64,000 bases of DNA from Selaginella moellendorffii (taxonomy: Eukaryota; Streptophyta; Lycopodiopsida; Selaginellales; Selaginellaceae), in assembly GCF_000143415.4 (NCBI RefSeq), contig NW_003314292.1:1191666-1255665 (forward strand), read 5' to 3'. Below the pieces are notes generated by a model. The model did not search any database, had not been told where the DNA came from, and saw nothing but the letters and a program-made list of their open reading frames with translations. Position 1 is the stretch's first letter; the number at the start of each line of letters is the position of its first letter. Shown here in pieces: positions 22,186 to 33,304 of this stretch. Both the position numbers and the translations under genes were made by a program.

Positions 22186-23740
22186 GTAAAGTGTGATCAT
22201 ATTAATGTTATGTTTGTCCATGATATATTGCCAATACTAACTTCCATAGGATATGATTACACAATGTTTTTTGTTCTTGATGTCCTATTATTTCCCACTA
22301 ACATGGATTGTGATCATGATATCAATTAGAGAGTTATGGATAATACAGTTTAGTTCTTAGAGGATGTTTAATGATCAAGCTTATAGAAAGATGATGTGTA
22401 CAAGCTCAAGTAAATCATTTACATTCTAATTTCATGTCAAGCCTCTATGAATACATAAAGAAGCACACATTAATTTCAAAAGACATAGAAATGTAGGATT
22501 CCTAGCATTAATGAGGAATTTAATTGTTTTAAAGATGGATGTGAGGACAAGCTAGAGATTTCACAAAATAAGTATCAATCTTTAAATCTGCCATGTGATT
22601 CTTTCTTTTGCATTTCTCTCTTTCCTAACCTTTTTATTATTTCTTGGCCTATGCCATCTTTTCAGATTTCTAATATACTTTCCTCATTTGCAACATTTCT
22701 TTTTCATAATACGTCAATTATTTATGACTCTTATGATTCTTATTCTCAATGTGATGTTGGGCTAAGTAATATGGAGCATATATGTGAAACCAAAAATCTT
22801 ATTTTTGTTTCATTAGTAGATTATTTCTGGTGTTGAGTATGCTTTTGTTTTAAGGGTTGGAGTAACTTTTGCTAAAATTTCAAGTTGAGTGCATTTTCCC
22901 TAACAATACTTGACATGGGAAAATTAAAGAAAATTTTAATGCTCTCAAGAGAATGAAGAACTCCTTACTTCAGTAGTAATTATATTAAATTGGACTTATT
23001 ACTTTTGTTTTTGTCCAACACTACATCTAGGAGGTTGCTCTCACTTTATTTCTCTTTTGCATCTTCGTTATCCCCTCCTCAAAGGAAAATACTGATTTTA
23101 TTTGGGTTTGTTATGTTTGTCCTCTATTATATTTATTTATCCTTATTGCATTGGAGCTATAAATGTTTCATTTGGACTCATTACATTTATCTCTTTTACC
23201 CCCTTCTTTGAAGAAAAAGTGGATAAAAAAGCATTAAATGGAAACTTTTTAATAGTTGTCAAAATAGAAATGGAGAAATAATAAGAAAGAAATCTTGGAT
23301 AACAATAGACCTCCTTGTATATAAGACTTTGTCCAAGAAAAAAGGCTGGATAACAAAGAATATCTTATTATAAACTATTTCAGCCAACATAAAATAAGTA
23401 ATAATCTAAGACTACCATTAACTCAAATCTACGACCATCAGTAAAACTTGTCTCTATGTCTTCCCTTTGGTCAACCTTTGAGACTCATACGTTTATGGAG
23501 TCTTTAGCTAGTAGACAGATTTAGAAATGGGATGTATCATTTATTATTATGGTATGTTATGGACTGCAATAGTTCTTAAATTCCCTTGCTTCGGTTCAAA
23601 GTTATGGTTTTGAGATTGGTTTGAGCATTTATTAGTTGCAAATAAGGCTGTAGTTGGCTCTTCAAAATTTCATAGTTGGATGATATTTATGCCATAGTCT
23701 TAAGTTCTATTTCTACTATGGTTGTCAGCAAGCTAATATA
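22186..23740. repeat. Old AT-rich repeat, homologous to 46.6-47.9 kb
   Basis: No gene is supported. Blocks such as AATAATAAGAAAGAAATCTTGG and ATCTTATTATAAA (23212-23400) recur in the same orientation at 46930-47120, while 22140-22920 recurs inverted at about 47200-47850. Short ORFs at 22651 and 22990 are frame noise in this AT-rich stretch. Confidence 0.55.
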
Positions 23741-24680
23741 TATAAGCCAATCCAACAGCTACCAAAATCCCACTACATTAATATTAGTATACAACATCAC
23801 TTCGACCTCACATCATCCCCTCCTCTCAGAATGATAGAAGACCATCAGGGTTCTCTCATAGATGGGCTAGGATCTGGAGGAATATTAGGAAGCATCAGTG
23901 GATTTGTAGGTGGTATCAATTATTCTTGATCCCCTTATACAAATCGTTTCAACCACTGCACATGCACAATTTCTAGAGGATCAACCTGGTGGACGTTATG
24001 CCGAATCTCATAAACTTGCAGTCCAACTTGCCACAACACCTAATACAATCCTTTCCACTAAGCAAAAAGCCCCTTACATAAACCATGTACCATAAGATGG
24101 GAAAAAGAATTAACACCAAGTCATTCACTTTGGACTTTGTAGGTGGATAATGATAGGAGTTATAGCACTGTTGTTGTCACACTTGTACATAGCCTAAGTG
24201 TTCGGTAGACTCTACCCTAACAAGTGGAAGAATGCTCATCAAATACTAATCCCATGACCTAACATCGGCAACTCATAGCAATCACAAAGGTAAACTCAAC
24301 TCTATTAGTAATATTGAATCATGACTATAAAAGAGTTTATATGGTGAAGCACTAACAAAACTCCACATTGCTATAATATATGCATACCGAAGAGATAGCA
24401 AATAACCATCTCAATCTAAATGCTAAAAGTTCACATACTTCACAATCATCTCTTTGAATGTCCAAATGAGCCATTCCACCAAACTATCTTACTGTGAAAT
24501 ACTCATATATTTACTCATGTAAATACTTGTGAAATTATAGCATATCCCATGGTAGTAGTATGATCAAATGGATCAATCAAGCTATAGACCTCTGTCTATA
24601 TCTGTTTTGATGATGACAATGGACTTGGGAACAAGTTGCTACAAAAGACATATGTGATAATAGTTTGTGACCACACCACC
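23740..24680 (-). pseudogene. Decayed integrase end and LTR junction of gypsy family A
   Basis: On the minus strand a polypurine tract (GAGAGGAGGGGATGA, complement of 23813-23827) is followed by TGTGAGGTCGAAGTG, the start of a repeat also seen at 39682 and 57065. Upstream on the minus strand (23900-24480) is a stop-ridden stretch collinear with 39310-39660, in the position of an integrase tail. No motif is intact. Confidence 0.55.
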
Positions 24681-25107
24681 TCATGCTATCATTCTACAGT
24701 CAGGCCCATGCAGGAATCCCATGGCAGACTTCTAGATGAAGGATAAGGAGGAACACTGAGTCTGACCTACTAGCCACAATGCAAAACGTGCATCTCCTGC
24801 AGCTCAGAGCCAACCTGCCTGTCACATAGGCATTGACCTGGCCATCCAGGTGGCATGGATAAGGCACAGCTGCCACGTGGAATATTTCTAGAGGTCTGGC
24901 CAGATATTCATGTCTCGTGTTAATTGAGGCAATTCCTAAAGTCTTGAGACATTCAATATTATGTACCATAGGTTGTTATACCTTCCCACGCGCTCCACAA
25001 TGGTCTATGTACGAACTGTTGTTTGTTCTAAATTTTCAGGTTTTCCTTGTTAATTAATGCATTAAGGCATTCTGGAGTTCTCCATAAGTACGTGGCCACA
25101 AGAAGGA
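24681..25107. other. Intergenic, upstream of the LamG-like gene
   Basis: No gene or repeat recognised. The ORF on the minus strand at 24700-24969 lacks any recognisable motif and is not called. Confidence 0.5.
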
Positions 25108-25114
25108 TATATAA
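25108..25114 (+). promoter_or_regulatory. TATA box of the LamG-like gene
   Basis: TATATAA starts 38 bp before the chosen ATG. At the usual TATA to start-site spacing of about 30 bp, the mRNA would begin only some 5-10 bases before the start codon. Confidence 0.65.
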
Positions 25115-25145
25115 GAATGCAGCAGCAAGTGAAAATCATAACACA

Positions 25146-25874
25146 ATGGCTTCCCATCTCTCTTTCTACTTTGCTCTTGCTGTTCTTCTGGCCACTGTGG
25201 TGGATGCTTCGAATTCCATTTCTTCGACATCAGATGAGGCTGTGGGCATCTCTAAGTCACTGTTTGCATGGTGGAAGCTGGATGAGAAGATAGGCTTCCT
25301 GGTCGCAGACTCGTCTGGGAACAAGGCAACTGGGCTTGTGAAGCAGGCCGGGTCCCAACTTGCTCACACAACTGATGGTATTGTGTTTGATGGTGCAACA
25401 TACATTTCCATGGGCACCACGCCCTCTCTCTCTGGGCAGACTGATTTTGCTGTTCATGCTTGGGTGAAGGTCCCACCCCACATCAAGCAGCAACTGTGCG
25501 TCATCCAGCAACGCTCTGATATCTATGGTGAGTGGTGGCTATGGATCCTCAATGGCAATCTATGGTTTACGGTGTACAATCGTGAGTACCAGTTCAACAT
25601 TAAGGGAACAGTGCCAGTCACTGATGGAACTTGGCACCATGTTGCTGCAGTCCGAAATGGCACTGTTGGGTCTATCTACGTTGATTCTAAACTTGATAAG
25701 TCACAGAACGGCTCCAAGATAGTCAACCTCAATTCCAGCCTACCTGTCTTCATTGGTTATGACCCCCGTGACAACAAACGCTACTTTCATGGTGAACTCA
25801 AGGAGGTTCAGATCTTCAGTGCTGCTGTTGTGCCTGTGGGCTTCAACCCAATGTCTAGCTATGGAATCATGTAA
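25146..25874 (+). CDS. Secreted LamG/concanavalin-like jellyroll protein
   Basis: An intronless frame of 242 residues from the ATG at 25146; an upstream in-frame ATG at 25047 lies before the TATA box and is unlikely. Residues 1-22 (MASHLSFYFALAVLLATVVDA) form a signal peptide. Residues about 40-235 read as a LamG-like jellyroll: AWWKLDE and DSSGN at the start, then FAVHAWVKVP, then DGTWHHVAAVRNGTVGSIYVD, and finally YFHGELKEVQIFSAA. Such domains bind carbohydrate or protein ligands outside the cell. Five or so N-x-S/T sites fit secretion. AATAAA at 25909-25914 is a likely polyadenylation signal. The ligand is unknown. Confidence 0.85.
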   Translation: MASHLSFYFALAVLLATVVDASNSISSTSDEAVGISKSLFAWWKLDEKIGFLVADSSGNKATGLVKQAGSQLAHTTDGIVFDGATYISMGTTPSLSGQTDFAVHAWVKVPPHIKQQLCVIQQRSDIYGEWWLWILNGNLWFTVYNREYQFNIKGTVPVTDGTWHHVAAVRNGTVGSIYVDSKLDKSQNGSKIVNLNSSLPVFIGYDPRDNKRYFHGELKEVQIFSAAVVPVGFNPMSSYGIM

Positions 25875-26017
25875 GCTTATGCTCCTCTGACATGGATTCA
25901 TATACGTAAATAAAGAGGAGCTGGTTTGTTATATTCTATGAAGTATGGCATGCTTCTTATGAATTGAATGTAGAATATACATTTCTCTAGTGTCCATAGT
26001 TCCACAATCCAACAAAG

Positions 26018-26197
26018 ATGTATGGACAGAATGGCAGCATTCAACATGCGTGGCAGTGCTTCGCCAGAATTCAGCAGCTGACTGTTGTTTCAGGGAATGG
26101 CATGCTTGTAGCGCTTGCCTGGAATGGGCACTTGCAGCAGGCAATGATGCAATTGCAATGCCTGGACAACAGTATTATCGATCTAATCACTGAATAG
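26018..26197 (+). pseudogene. Pentatricopeptide repeat fragment
   Basis: The frame reads MYGQNGSIQHAWQCFARI and VVSGNGMLVALAWNGHLQQA, which follows the plant PPR pattern MYGKCGS-A-VF-D-VSWNAM-A-AQNGH. The conserved W of VSWN is G here. Only about one and a half repeats remain and no start or targeting peptide is visible, so it is a gene fragment. PPR proteins bind organellar RNA. Confidence 0.65.
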
Positions 26198-26555
26198 GTA
26201 CTTTGAGGGGCGTTTTAGGCTCCATATAGAACAGTTTCAGAAGATGCATGTGAGAAATGTGTATCTTGGAATGCCATCATCTGACAGAGCGACATTTTCA
26301 TGGCTAAGGTGGTCTTAAATTTTAATTCTTGTATTTGTTGTTTTAAAACAAATTTGTGTTATATCATGTCAATACTGAATTTAAACCTCTGGTCACTCTT
26401 GGACCTTATTACCCTTGGAGGGCCTCCGCGCTAACATTGTATCGATATAATTTTTCAAGTTTTATGTACTAAGCATCTTTATTTTATTCTAAAAATAAAA
26501 AATAAAATAAAAAACAGAGAAAAAAACTTTATCATCTCTTGCTGGGTTGCTTGTT
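26198..26555. other. Intergenic
   Basis: No gene seen. It ends in an A-rich run (26495-26528). Confidence 0.5.
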
Positions 26556-27375
26556 GTCGTTGTTGATCTGGAGGAGGTTCTGGTCCATGGAGTTTGGTAG
26601 CAATGATGCTGAGAGGTGACAGTGTTTGATGCAAGAGATTCATAATGTTCTTACCAGACTTTGCCTATATTGTCATCCCCACCAGTACTGCTCAATCAAT
26701 TCTTGCTCAGTGTGCTGATAGGCCAAGGATGTGCACAGGAGAAAACGGGTCAAAAGCAGTGATGAACTAGTCAAATTGTTTGTTCTCACGCACCTGTTGA
26801 AGCACCAATTTGATCTGATCATCTTTGTAGACCAAAAAACCCTGATCAAACCGTGATTTGTCGCGCCTCCACGACATCAAGCCCTAGATCATATCATCTT
26901 ACCCCACTGGCAGCAGTGGCACCAGGTCCGGTTCTTGACATCCATATCACCGCAAAGCCAAAGCTTCAACTGTTAGATTATACAGCTCAGGCATTCACAC
27001 CCCAAAGTGCATGGAAGTTATGCTGAGGTCTTTTGTGGGAAACTTGATTTAGACATGAGCCCTCATTTCCAAGAATTTTGAGCGAATACCACGAGATGCT
27101 CAACCACCATGTTCTTCTTGGTTAACTGCATCATCCTCTCCTCAATAGTTCCGCTAGCACTAATTAGCAGAGCCTATATAGATCATCACCTGGACAAATG
27201 AAAAAATTTGAGTAACAGCATCTGGAACAAGTTTTAATACCTACTTTGCTCGTCTGACCCCATGAGCACGAGCCTGCAAATCAGAATGTGGACTCCAGTC
27301 ACTAATGTTGATGAGACATGGTATCTCAGCCTTCACAGCTTAGAAAACTCCACCCGCCGGTTAAGTACTGAGGGA
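26556..27375 (-). pseudogene. SNF2/CHD-type helicase fragment
   Basis: The minus strand contains ISDWSPHSDLQARAHGVRRAK near 27230-27320, a recognisable SNF2 motif (SDWNPHxDLQAxARAHRxGQ). It continues, after breaks, with a stretch equivalent to the IEERMMQLTKKNMVVEHLVV segment of CHD3/PICKLE remodelers near 27100-27170. Stops and frame changes are frequent, and the upstream helicase lobes are absent. It is a fragment of a chromatin remodeler gene. Confidence 0.5.
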
Positions 27376-27754
27376 GATATTTCTCTTGGGCATCCTTGAC
27401 TGCCCACCCCCCACCCCCGCATCCCCCATTTAATAATATTGTCTTCATTGCTTGTTCCACCAATGCAGGAAAAACTAGAATGCTCTAGATTGCATGATCT
27501 GGAAGGGGTTGCAGATCAGAAGTGAGGACCTTCCAGAAATTCATGATGGAACTGTCTCTGCTACCCTTGCCCTTGTTCTCAGCGGCGGCTTCATGGATGA
27601 GAAATACAAACATGTTCTACTGGAACTAGTTTATAAATTTAAATCGCGTGCCCTTTGCGGAAACAAAATAATCTCAAAAGCTATCCTTAAAGAAAATTTT
27701 TATACTTGACCACAACCTCACAAATATATTTTTTTAAATTTTATCTCCCTATTT

Positions 27755-27785
<31 letters not shown>

Positions 27786-27935
27786 TGTGAGTGTGAGTGT
27801 TCGGTCCACCTCAAGAGATCTCGACACAATCCTGTATGGCCATTTGGCAAAAACTTTATCATACTGGAAACATAGCTCTAGAGCCCATAAATTAGGAGAA
27901 TGCAAATTGAAAGGAAAGGATTTTACCACATCCAA
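27376..27935. repeat. Intergenic with GA microsatellite
   Basis: 27759-27785 is a (GA)n run followed by GTGTGAGTGTGAGTGT. A C-rich stretch lies at 27403-27428. The 71-residue frame at 27494 (GTVSATLALVLSGGFMDEKYKHVLL) is not recognised and may be a gene fragment. Confidence 0.6.
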
Positions 27936-28725
27936 ATGTACAGTTATGATGTTATATACTAATATTAACATAATTGGATTTTGGTAGCTATGGGATTTGT
28001 TTTAATCTGGACCATTTGCACCTATATATAAATTATGGTTTTTGAGCTAATTGATATGCACATTTTCTATATTCCTTTTTTATATTTTATGCACTCACAT
28101 TGGTGGAAGGGGGCACTTTTGATTGTCCTTGAGGAAAGTTTGGATTATATAAGGATTTATCAAACCCTTTAGGGTTTGAGAAACAATCATTTGGGCTTTC
28201 ACCTCAAACTTGAGCTTGGTCTTAAATTTAGTTTTGGACTAAGTTTTGGTTTTAGTTTCAATCTCAATCTTGGTCTCAGTTTTGGACTCTATCTCAAGTT
28301 TGGTCTTGACACTTTTACACATCACAACACTTGCTACATGTTGGTAATTTTTTCGTCTTTTATTTGAGACTCACTTACTAATGATTTTGTGTTTATTCCT
28401 TAAGCATTTCTTTAAAATTTCCACTTATGTTTTTGACTTTCCGAGTTGATGCAATGTGTTACGCTTGTTAAACTTCTACCTTGGCCACTACCACATGAAT
28501 CACATTCAGCTCCACTTTGGGGTTTAAGGATTCTTATATTATATAGAATTATGCTGCTACAAAGGAGGAGTAAATTACTCTACCAAGAAAATGAATGAAA
28601 AGAAGAAAAAAAAAAGAAATAAAAAAAGAAAAACTTACAAAAAAGAGAGATCTAGGTGATGGACAAGTTAGATTTAAATTAGAAAACATAAATCTAAGCA
28701 CTCCTTAAGGATCAATGAGTGAATG
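27936..28725 (+). repeat. LTR-like repeat of gypsy family A with minisatellite
   Basis: 27936-28150 matches 39690-39860 and 57080-57240 (ATATACTAATATTAACATA, GCTAATTGATATGCACATTT, CACTCACATTGGTGG). 28180-28310 is a complement-strand version of the GAGTC-type minisatellite next to TTGGGCTTTCACC. 28575-28720 is an A-rich leader-like stretch also found at 51130-51250. No coding sequence. Confidence 0.65.
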
Positions 28726-29235
28726 AAATATAAAAGCCTAAAATTATTAAATTATTTAGTCTAATCTGAATCCTACTATGCTAATAATAGCATTTAGCAT
28801 CATAGCTGTATATCTGAACCTCACAGAAGATAATGATTAATTTATTAATTAAATACTTGTACTAGTTTTAAATTTAAATGTTATTTATCAATTAAAATAT
28901 ACTAATGATTTCATTTAATATAATTAAGATACTAAAAAAATAATAATTTATTATAATTTTTAAAACTAAATATAATTATGCCTTTAATGATTTATAGATT
29001 AAATATTATATAATAAAGTTTAGGTAGTCATTATTTTTTAATTAAGAAAATTCACTTTATCCATAGTCTAGATCATTTCAGATTCAATAAGAAGTTTTTA
29101 GAAATTTACTATACTAGGTCAATGAAGAAAGGTGTTTAAATGTATGTAAAGAAAATTTAGTCTCTTGTTATTATATATAATTGTTAATTTATCGAATGCG
29201 CAACCACCTCAAACTAGATGGATTGGACTGTTTGG
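28726..29235. other. AT-rich intergenic
   Basis: Very AT-rich with no supported gene. Confidence 0.5.
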
Positions 29236-29950
29236 TCTTTTTGGTAATCAACATATTTTCAACAAGTTATGATTATGGTTTATATCACTCCTTTAGGTTT
29301 TAGAAATTTTTCACTTCCTGATAATTATCAGTTTTCTGTGTTAGAAGAACTTTTTTAGAAATGCTAAGATTAGTAGAATATCATGCAAGATTACATGGTC
29401 TAGGAATGATTGAAACCGTATATAGATAATTTTCTATTGATTTTATTGCACTTGGAATAAATTCTGTGAGAGATCCTCATGAGCCATATTCTGATATAGG
29501 TTATCCTAATCTATCTCTTAATATTTTATATAGTAGATTTGATGTTTTTTTTTACAATGTTGGCCATATTGAACACAACTACTTAACAGTCCTCTAAATT
29601 TTTATGGCACATTTATAATAAATAGTAATAGTTTAATTTCTTCTAATAATAAATTTCGAGCTAAATTAGAAAATTGTAATTTTGTTATTGATGATATTGA
29701 AAAAATCAAAAGTATATGGTCTACAATATCAGAAAGATCAAATATATTTTGTTATCTTCATCTTCAACTAGATGGTCATTTACTTATAATAGATAATAAC
29801 AATAACATTATATGGAAAAATAATATATTTTGCTCAAACTGCATAGTATTTGCAATTTTAAAAATAGAAGATACTGGACAATTAATAGTAACATTTTATG
29901 AAAAAGTTTTTAAGAAGATAATCTGGAGGAATAATAATCTTAATTAAATC
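29236..29950 (+). pseudogene. AT-rich lectin-like pseudogene, copy 1
   Basis: Broken plus-strand frames read YITPLGFRNFSLPDN, FSIDFIALGINSVRDPHEPY and, toward the 3' end, LHLQLDGHLLIIDNNNNIIW then ILKIEDTGQLIVTFYE then IIWRNN. The last part has the periodicity of bulb-type (mannose-binding) lectin repeats, L-x-DG-L-V-I-D-N-x-W. About six frame breaks or stops interrupt it. Base composition and codons are far more AT-rich than in the neighbouring genes. A second copy lies at 51420-52275. A viral, fungal or other foreign origin is possible but not shown. Confidence 0.5.
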
Positions 29951-30004
29951 ATGTTTTCATTAATTTCTAGGTTAATTCGTTTTACATTATTAATAACAAG
30001 CATT

Positions 30005-30270
30005 TTATTGCTTTAGAGGTCATCTCGGAAAGATTCACTCTTCTTCTTGTGGCTCAATCCTCTACGTGCCACTGGTTCCAAGCAGCCACTGCACGACGAG
30101 GAAGGGGATCACACGCGCGATTGCTCCAAGCACTGTCCAAGGTAGGAGACAATCACAGCCCCTTTTCTGGGTGATGCCTGTTGAGGCTAAGAGAACAATC
30201 AAGACCGCCAATCGTATTGCTAGATCTATAGCCTTGGAACGATATGGTTATTTAAAATTCGTATAAGCTG
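30005..30270 (+). pseudogene. Unrecognised gene fragment, copy 1
   Basis: The sequence is duplicated at 52358-52668. In the better copy a frame reads MKDSLFFLWLNPLHATGSKQ and VEAKRTIKTANHIARS. This copy has deletions relative to it. I do not recognise the family. Its GC content is like the host genes and unlike the adjacent lectin-like sequence. Confidence 0.35.
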
Positions 30271-30321
30271 CTAGATTATATGTACACCTGTGAGATTAAA
30301 ATTTTACGATGCAAAAGCTTA

Positions 30322-31741
30322 TTACCCATTAGCAAGATCATCGTCAAGAGCATCCTGGACCTCACCACACACCCCGTCTTCTTCCGGAAACGCATCCAAA
30401 TGAACCGTGGCTCCACTCTTTCGCTGCTGGGGCATGTAGTTGACGACTTTCTCTAGAAAGTCCTTGAGGCTCGAGCAAAGAATAAGCTCCATTCCGTCCA
30501 CCTCGACTCCTTTAGCACCCTGTGGGACGATGCATTTCTTGAAACCCAGCTTGGATGCCTCAAACAGTCGCCTTTCGAGTTGAGCTACCTGCATGGACGG
30601 AATTTCCAGCATTGAAAAGTGAGAAACCACGTAAGAACTTACAAAGCGCAGCTCTCCCCCGAGTCCTAGCTCACCAATGAAGACTGTGTCCCGAGGAACC
30701 GGCCTTTCTATATAGCTGCAAGCAAGACGAAGCTCGTGAGTTGGTATGCCCAGCTAGCCGAGAGAAAGTACCTGCTGGCAATAGCGACGGCAACAGCAAT
30801 ATCTGTGGCGGGCTCTTCCAAACGAAAGCCTCCAACGACATTAACAAAAATATCCTAGAGCAATATTTCAGCATAAGAACTTTTGCTATCACAAAGTATA
30901 GAACGCACCTGTCTTGCAAGTCTCAAGCGCGCTTGTTTGAGTAAGACCTGGCATCACAGCGTCAAGCCTCACAAAAGTGGAGAATATTTATGGAGTGACT
31001 TATGGCAACAATCAGATTGAATCGAGATGGATCCACTCCAGTGAACGTTCTTTTACTTGGCAGTGAAGTGGCAGGAGAGCATAAGACCTGCAAAACGCGC
31101 GTTCATGCCGGAGAAAACTTTAGCTTTTGATCGTTGTCAGATACGCGTCTCGGTTTTAAAGTCAGATCATGGCAAGTCAGAGAAACTGTTGTTGGCAGTC
31201 CAGCTCACTCGAAACTCGGGAAATTCCAAAGAATCTACCACCGGTCTCTCGTTGAACCTGGAAAGCTAGAGCAGCCAGACAACGCTCAGATTTGGCTAAA
31301 AGTATCATCATCCAGCGTAAATCCTAGAAGTCGCTTACCTGGATTTCAACCAGCAGCGGCCGAGATCCTTCCAAAGCCACCCCAACGGTGGCTGATGCAT
31401 TAGTGTCCTCCCCAGTTCTATCAGAAAGAAACATCAAACTGGGATTTTCTACCGCTCGTAAACCGTTGTCGACCATCTCAAACACGCCGACCTGTAATAA
31501 AGATAAAACAGCGAGATTCAATTTAAAAGCAAATGCTGAAAGACAGTCACCTCTTTCGTAGAAGCGAAGCGATTTTTTAGTGATCTTAGAAGCCGTTGAG
31601 ACAAAAGACGGTCTCCCTAGAGACAAGAAATATAAACGAACAAAGATAGAAACCTCTTACCTCCAAGTGAAGATAAACATCAACCATGTGCTCCAATGTA
31701 CGTGGCCCCGCTATTTCTCCAGATTTCGTTACATGCCCAAT
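30322..31741 (-). pseudogene. RadA/Sms DNA repair ATPase, C-terminal half only
   Basis: Minus-strand exons fit at 31661-31741, 31551-31616, 31339-31491, 31004-31087, 30909-30947, 30772-30854, 30643-30715 and 30322-30588, joined in frame. They give [85 protein letters not shown] and RRLFEASKLGFKKCIVP, all diagnostic RadA segments. RadA is a RecA-like branch-migration ATPase with a Lon-like C-terminal domain, organellar in plants. The zinc finger and Walker A half is missing; the sequence runs straight into the oligopeptidase gene near 31.76-31.80 kb. KNRFG is KNRFA, and one donor is AT instead of GT (31002-31003). Confidence 0.85.
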
Positions 31742-31799
31742 CTTTATATTGCCGAACATCTAATGCAAGAAAGAAAGAGAGCTTACCACCAGTGAAGAT

Positions 31800-33304
31800 A
31801 TCGACACCGTAGAGTAGACGAATTGAAGTCACAGTTTGCTCCAGGAGTAAGAACTGTTATCCCAGAGGGAAGGTTTACAGTCCAAGGAGGAGTTTTCAGG
31901 CTCTGAAAGGAAAGAGATTAGTGAGACCAAAACTTTTACCATATGCTTACATCCAGGTTGAAAACATGCACAATGGGAAGACCATTTTGTCGTCTGTATA
32001 AGATCAAATGCTTCGCAAAAATATCCATATCCTCTATCCAATTTTCGCTCTCGACTGGGACAACCTCTTAAAGTGTTTCAGTATTTGCTGTGAAAAAAAC
32101 GAGAATTGACTTACCTCCCACGCCTTCGAGGTCAAGCTATCTGTCTTGCAGCGGACAAGCCGATAGTTGTTTCCTAGCGACGCTAGCTTCTTGTCGCCCA
32201 AAAAATTGGTAAGAATATACAGGTGCTCTTCATGGTGTTCCACGAAATACTGGATGCCATCAACTCTATCTGCAACTTTCCGCAATGTTGTGGCTGAAGT
32301 TTTCGGATCTACCAGAAAAACCTGTCCTGTAGAGGCTCGAGCAACACATTTGTGAAACCCAATTACCTCAGAGGACGTCTTCGAGTTGACATTAATCAAA
32401 ACGTACTGCCAGTTTTTGGTTCTTGTAACATCAACAAAGTTCTTTGGATTGTCGTCGTGATAAATTGCAATGTCATCATCTTTAGATCGCAAGTTCCACA
32501 ACAAAACCCTGTCGAGATCGAGAAAAAATGATTCTAGAAGAAACTTCAACTAGAAACCTGTGAGGTCGATGTGCCACATCACTACAAGTGTAGTAAAGAT
32601 ATTCTCCAGTATCAGACCACTCCACGCTTACTACACCATCGGTTTTGTGCTCCAGGAGGAGGCTATCAGTTTCCAAGTCTTTGATAAACAATGTGAACAT
32701 CTCGTTGCCACCCAAGTCGATCGTGTATGCTAACAGTTTGTGGTCTCTGGATAGTTTAAAAACTCCAAGCTGCGCATGGCCTACACTTGTGTAATTAGGA
32801 AGAAGAGAGAAACAAGGAAAGATCCTCAAAACTTTACCGTGCTCGGCAGCAAGCTCATTGATGTCGATCATAACTTCACTGTTCTTGTCAAAAAAACTTG
32901 TAAAGAAAGCCTTCAGCCTTCCACCTTGGCGGGCTCTTCGTCTCGAGTAGATGGGAAACTGTTTCCCTTGCGGGATATGCACAAAATAGTACCTACATTG
33001 TTTCTAAGTTCCTCAGCTAGGCAAAAAAAAATCAAAACGAGCAAGGAAGAACTCACCAATCCCCCCAGCGCTCTGGAGGCGATGCGAGCTCCTTCTCCAT
33101 CCTGCTCGCCATTTCCTGGCGGATCTGGCACTGGAGCTCCCTTGTCCCAGCCATGGTCGACTGCGCGTGCCAGTGGTAGGGATCGTCCCATGTCACGCCG
33201 TGGCGCGTCTTGGGGAACGATCTCCTCAGCGCCGCAGGAGCGAATTGCCGCAATGCGCGATCTGGAAGAGAAGAGAGTGCGCGAGAGAAGCGGCAAAGCG
33301 CCAT
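31800..33304 (-). pseudogene. Oligopeptidase B (S9A), N-terminal half, catalytic domain lost
   Basis: Exons on the minus strand are 33057-33304, 32838-32992, 32558-32780, 32115-32508, 31951-32064 and about 31800-31902, with introns of 48-64 bp. Exon 1 starts MALCRFSRALSSLPDRALRQ, a possible organelle targeting peptide, then TRHGVTWDDPYHW. Later exons show the propeller segments LLAYTIDLGGNEMFTLFIKD, SVEWSDTGEYLYYT, NVNSKTSSEV and HLILYRRQNGLPIVHVF. The family's Ser-Asp-His catalytic domain should follow, but the gene stops after NSSTLR and meets the RadA fragment. In exon 1 about 22 bp present in the copy at 36.9 kb are missing. It shares its upstream region with the divergent RMI1 copy. Confidence 0.85.

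Noticed and set aside
25257..25511. Minus-strand ORFs opposite the LamG-like gene
   Set aside because: They are shadows of the plus-strand gene without any motif.
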